Assembly: GCF_910592395.1 (NCBI RefSeq)
Contig: NC_088318.1
Location: 2,914,001 to 2,978,000, forward strand
Source of the DNA: Lineus longissimus
Lineage: Eukaryota > Nemertea > Pilidiophora > Heteronemertea > Lineidae
Reading direction: 5' to 3'
Length of the DNA: 64,000 bases
Shown: piece by piece, positions 61,801 to 64,000 of the stretch
Layout: every line of letters starts with the position of its first letter
Numbering within the stretch: the first letter of the stretch is position 1
Program-made: the position numbers and the translations under genes
The notes under the pieces: generated by a model
What the model was told of the DNA's origin: nothing
What the model saw: the letters and a program-made list of their open reading frames with translations, nothing else
The model's database searches: none

Positions 61801-64000
61801 GTTCGGAGGCGCTTATCGCGAGGTTGATCGTTATCATCCTCGTCCTCTACCTCAGACATTTTTCGTTTCGAGGGCGACTTGTCCTGTTCCGCGGCCGCCT
61901 GTTGCTGTGCTAGATTCTGGAGGACCCCAAATGCGGAGTCTGGAGCAAAACTTTGGAAAAGACTTGGGTTCATGATATGGACATTTTGATGCTCTTGCCA
62001 GAGATCGAATCTGGGGAATGTGAGGGTACATTTATCACACTTAAAGTTGGCAAGCGCTGACGGTGACTCTGAGGGTGGCAGACGAAGGTTCTCGACGGTC
62101 GTCGTAATTGGTGGATCGCTGTTCTCACTTGCACCCCGCTCGCTTACGTTGGTGTCGCTGACTGAATAATTGACGGATGACGAATTGGAGTCATCCCCGC
62201 CAAAGACCTGACTTGGAGCGATATCCTCGTCCTTGAAGCAGTGTTTCTTTTGATGTTTGATAAGTTCGTAATATCGTTGAAAGACAGTAAGGCATTTCTT
62301 GCACTGGTAATTAAGACCTGGGGTACGTTGGAACCGACCGCTTGAATCTTCACTAGGACTTTCCGCAGGTGGCTGATTTTCGTAGACTTTCCTTGCCTTT
62401 TGTCTCGCGTTCTGGAACCACACGACAATAACCCTAGGACTTAGATTCAGTACTTTTGACAAGTGTTCCAAATCATCATCTTTTGGGTACGCGTTCTGTT
62501 CAAAATATTCCTGAAGCGTTTTGATCTGAAAATCGGTGAAACGGGTTCGATTTGCACGCCTATTTGATGCCGCGTTCGCAGCAATTTGTGCTGGTGTCAA
62601 ATCAAGGCTGCTGAGACTACTATCCATGCTATCCGAGCGCTTACAGGAGCTAGCAGACGTTGAGGGAATCGGAGGCAGGATCGTTGAAGGTGGTGTTGTC
62701 ATCAACATAGATGAACTCGACGCAGGAGGAGTAATATTCAAGAAATCGGCTGAAGTGGCAACGGGAAACGCCAAACCTGGTGACATGAGAACAGGTGGAG
62801 GCACCTTCTCTTTCAAACTTTCGCGGATCTGTTCCTCAAACTTACTGCGGGGTTCCTCGACTGGCTCCTGTTTGATGTTGAGCTTGCGTTCTAAATGCTT
62901 CAAGTCCGGCTTGATATCAACTGGTTCCGGCCTGGGTGGGGGAAGAGGGAGGTCATCGTGGATCATGTTAATCGGTTTAGTCAAGTCCGGCTCAGAGTTG
63001 GTATCGCTCGTACTAGTACTGATCTTTCCAGTCTTTTCGTACTCTTCCAAATTCAAGGTCGTCGAGGGAGGATTATTGAAATTGTACGGCGAGTCTTTAT
63101 TCCGTTGCCGTTCCTTAAATAGCGTATTACGGAACCAATGCTTGATGACTTTCTGTGGTAGACCAGATTTCTCAGACATTTCAATAATCTGCTCCTCGCT
63201 TGGCGAGTTGTTTATATCAAAATGGGCCCTTAAGATCTTCAGCTGTTCATCATTGATGCGTGTCCTAGCCCGTTTCTGATTATTCGCAGCAGCCGCAGCC
63301 TGTTGTTGTTGTTGCTGGATTTTCTGCTGGAGGTTCGGGTCCATGAACGACGGGAGCACTCCACCGGAGGTGAAAGGATTCTCCATAGTCGGCAACATCA
63401 TTGGGACAAGCGGAGGCTGCATGCCCATGCTGACCGGCATCCCCATGGGCATAGACATCTGCATCATATTCAGCATCGTCACTCCGGTAACAGGCGGCAA
63501 ATCAAGAGAGAGAGAACAAGGAGGAGCAGACGACGGCTCAATCTTGACGTTGATATCAGAGTTTGGAGTCGAGGGAGCAGACGGCATTGGAGGCGTGGCC
63601 TGCGCTGGCGTCGACGTCGTGGGCAGACCCTCTGGACCAATCACCAACATTGGTGGTTGCCTCCTCTCAAAATCTTCCTTGAAACTTTCACCGTACAGCT
63701 CAATGAAATCGATAGGGATGACGTCTTTGTGGATTTCTTCCTGATGCTCTTTCAGCACCCAGATACTCGAAAAACTTTTCCCGCATCGATCGCAGACGGC
63801 TTTTTCAATCTCTGGCATATTGTCAGCGACTTTTATATTCAATTCTTTTTTGATGTCAACTTTCTCTTCTGTCTTGTCGCCCTCCTTCTTGGGCTTGACC
63901 ACTTGGTTGTTTTCGTTGAAATGCATAACGCATTCAAATCCAAAGTTCTCCAGGAGATTTTTATGAACTTGAGGCTTGAAGCGAGGTATGTAGCCAGAGC
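55863..64000 (-). CDS. ZFHX3/4-type zinc-finger homeobox protein, C-terminal 5 exons
   Basis: This is a large transcription factor of the ZFHX3/ZFHX4 family. Exons (minus): 60443 to beyond 64000, 58116-58247, 57589-57768, 56848-56892 and 55863-56374 (TAA at 55863-55865). They give about 1475 C-terminal residues; the N-terminal part lies outside. Four homeodomains are seen at about 63095-63285 (IKHWFRNTLFKERQ), 62380-62562 (VVWFQNARQKARK), 61640-61822 (VQVWFQNTRARERK) and 60757-60945 (IQVWFQNARAKEKK). Four is the ZFHX3/4 number; ZFHX2 and fly Zfh2 have three. C2H2 fingers lie at about 63730-63797, 62238-62312, 61976-62046, 61540-61612 and 60628-60705, with two more in the last exon. APLDLS (about 61170) fits the CtBP co-repressor motif PxDLS. 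A poly-Gln/Ala run precedes homeodomain 1. The giant-exon frame is open to the window edge (SGYIPRFKPQVHKN). It probably represents the single pre-duplication orthologue of vertebrate ZFHX3 and ZFHX4, so I give no symbol. Confidence 0.95.
56848..56892 (-). other. 45-nt micro-exon of the ZFHX gene
   Basis: The micro-exon has acceptor TGTTTTAG, donor GTAGGTA and phase 1 on both sides. It encodes DDYRWQLLMQPPIFP with split flanking codons. It is accepted because the phase fits both neighbours and the peptide continues the Pro/Met/Phe-rich style of the exon before it. Confidence 0.75.
58248..60442 (-). other. ZFHX intron (2.2 kb) with a candidate conserved element
   Basis: The intron is AT-rich except for 59200-59545, which is more balanced in base composition and locally open in both strands. 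It contains homeodomain-type cores (GGCTAATTATGAATGATAAA). No exon is supported: the frames lack good splice sites and family similarity. Confidence 0.4.

Noticed and set aside
62536-63744. Plus-strand frames of 133 to 247 codons opposite the ZFHX giant exon
   Set aside because: They are antisense shadows of a conserved homeobox coding exon.

Overview
The window is nuclear DNA from an animal. Every real gene is split by GT-AG introns, long AT-rich non-coding stretches separate them, and the families present (VPS35, ORC6, PSMD7, METTL9, a four-homeodomain ZFHX3/4-type factor) are metazoan. The repeats (the 'TTAGCTCACCT...GTCGTC' element, short TA-flanked inverted-repeat elements, large minisatellites) suggest a marine invertebrate. 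I cannot tell from the sequence whether it is an invertebrate deuterostome or a lophotrochozoan.

Layout, left to right. The 5' end of VPS35 (minus) and a complete seven-exon ORC6 (plus, 255 aa) sit head-to-head, with start codons 73 bp apart. A transposable element (8.27-9.40 kb) and a 7.7 kb double minisatellite array (10.66-18.37 kb; 45-bp then 51-bp units) follow. After 3.3 kb of unremarkable DNA comes a second satellite of about 107-118 bp units (21.7-26.1 kb), invaded by an 852-bp foldback element with an 8-bp target duplication. A complete six-exon PSMD7 (minus, 346 aa) ends next to it. Divergent from PSMD7 is a gene I do not recognise (30.9-40.9 kb, plus, about 2450 aa) built around one 5.85 kb exon. 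Its N-terminus loosely resembles an integrase-type H2C2 zinc-binding module, and its middle is Ala/Gln-rich heptad repeats. Converging on it is a complete six-exon METTL9 (minus, 353 aa). The right end holds the last five coding exons of a ZFHX3/4-like homeobox gene (minus), including most of a giant exon that runs off the window, preceded downstream by about 7 kb of AT-rich DNA that may be its 3' UTR.

The genes are housekeeping or regulatory and do not form one pathway: retromer sorting (VPS35), replication licensing (ORC6), the proteasome lid (PSMD7), histidine methylation (METTL9) and transcription control (ZFHX). What joins them is linkage: the human orthologues of all five lie on chromosome 16, VPS35 and ORC6 are head-to-head there too, and PSMD7 and ZFHX3 are near neighbours. 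The window therefore looks like a compact remnant of an ancestral animal linkage block.

Exon coordinates were derived by hand from splice signals, reading-frame phase and remembered family sequences. No alignment, transcript or database search was run.
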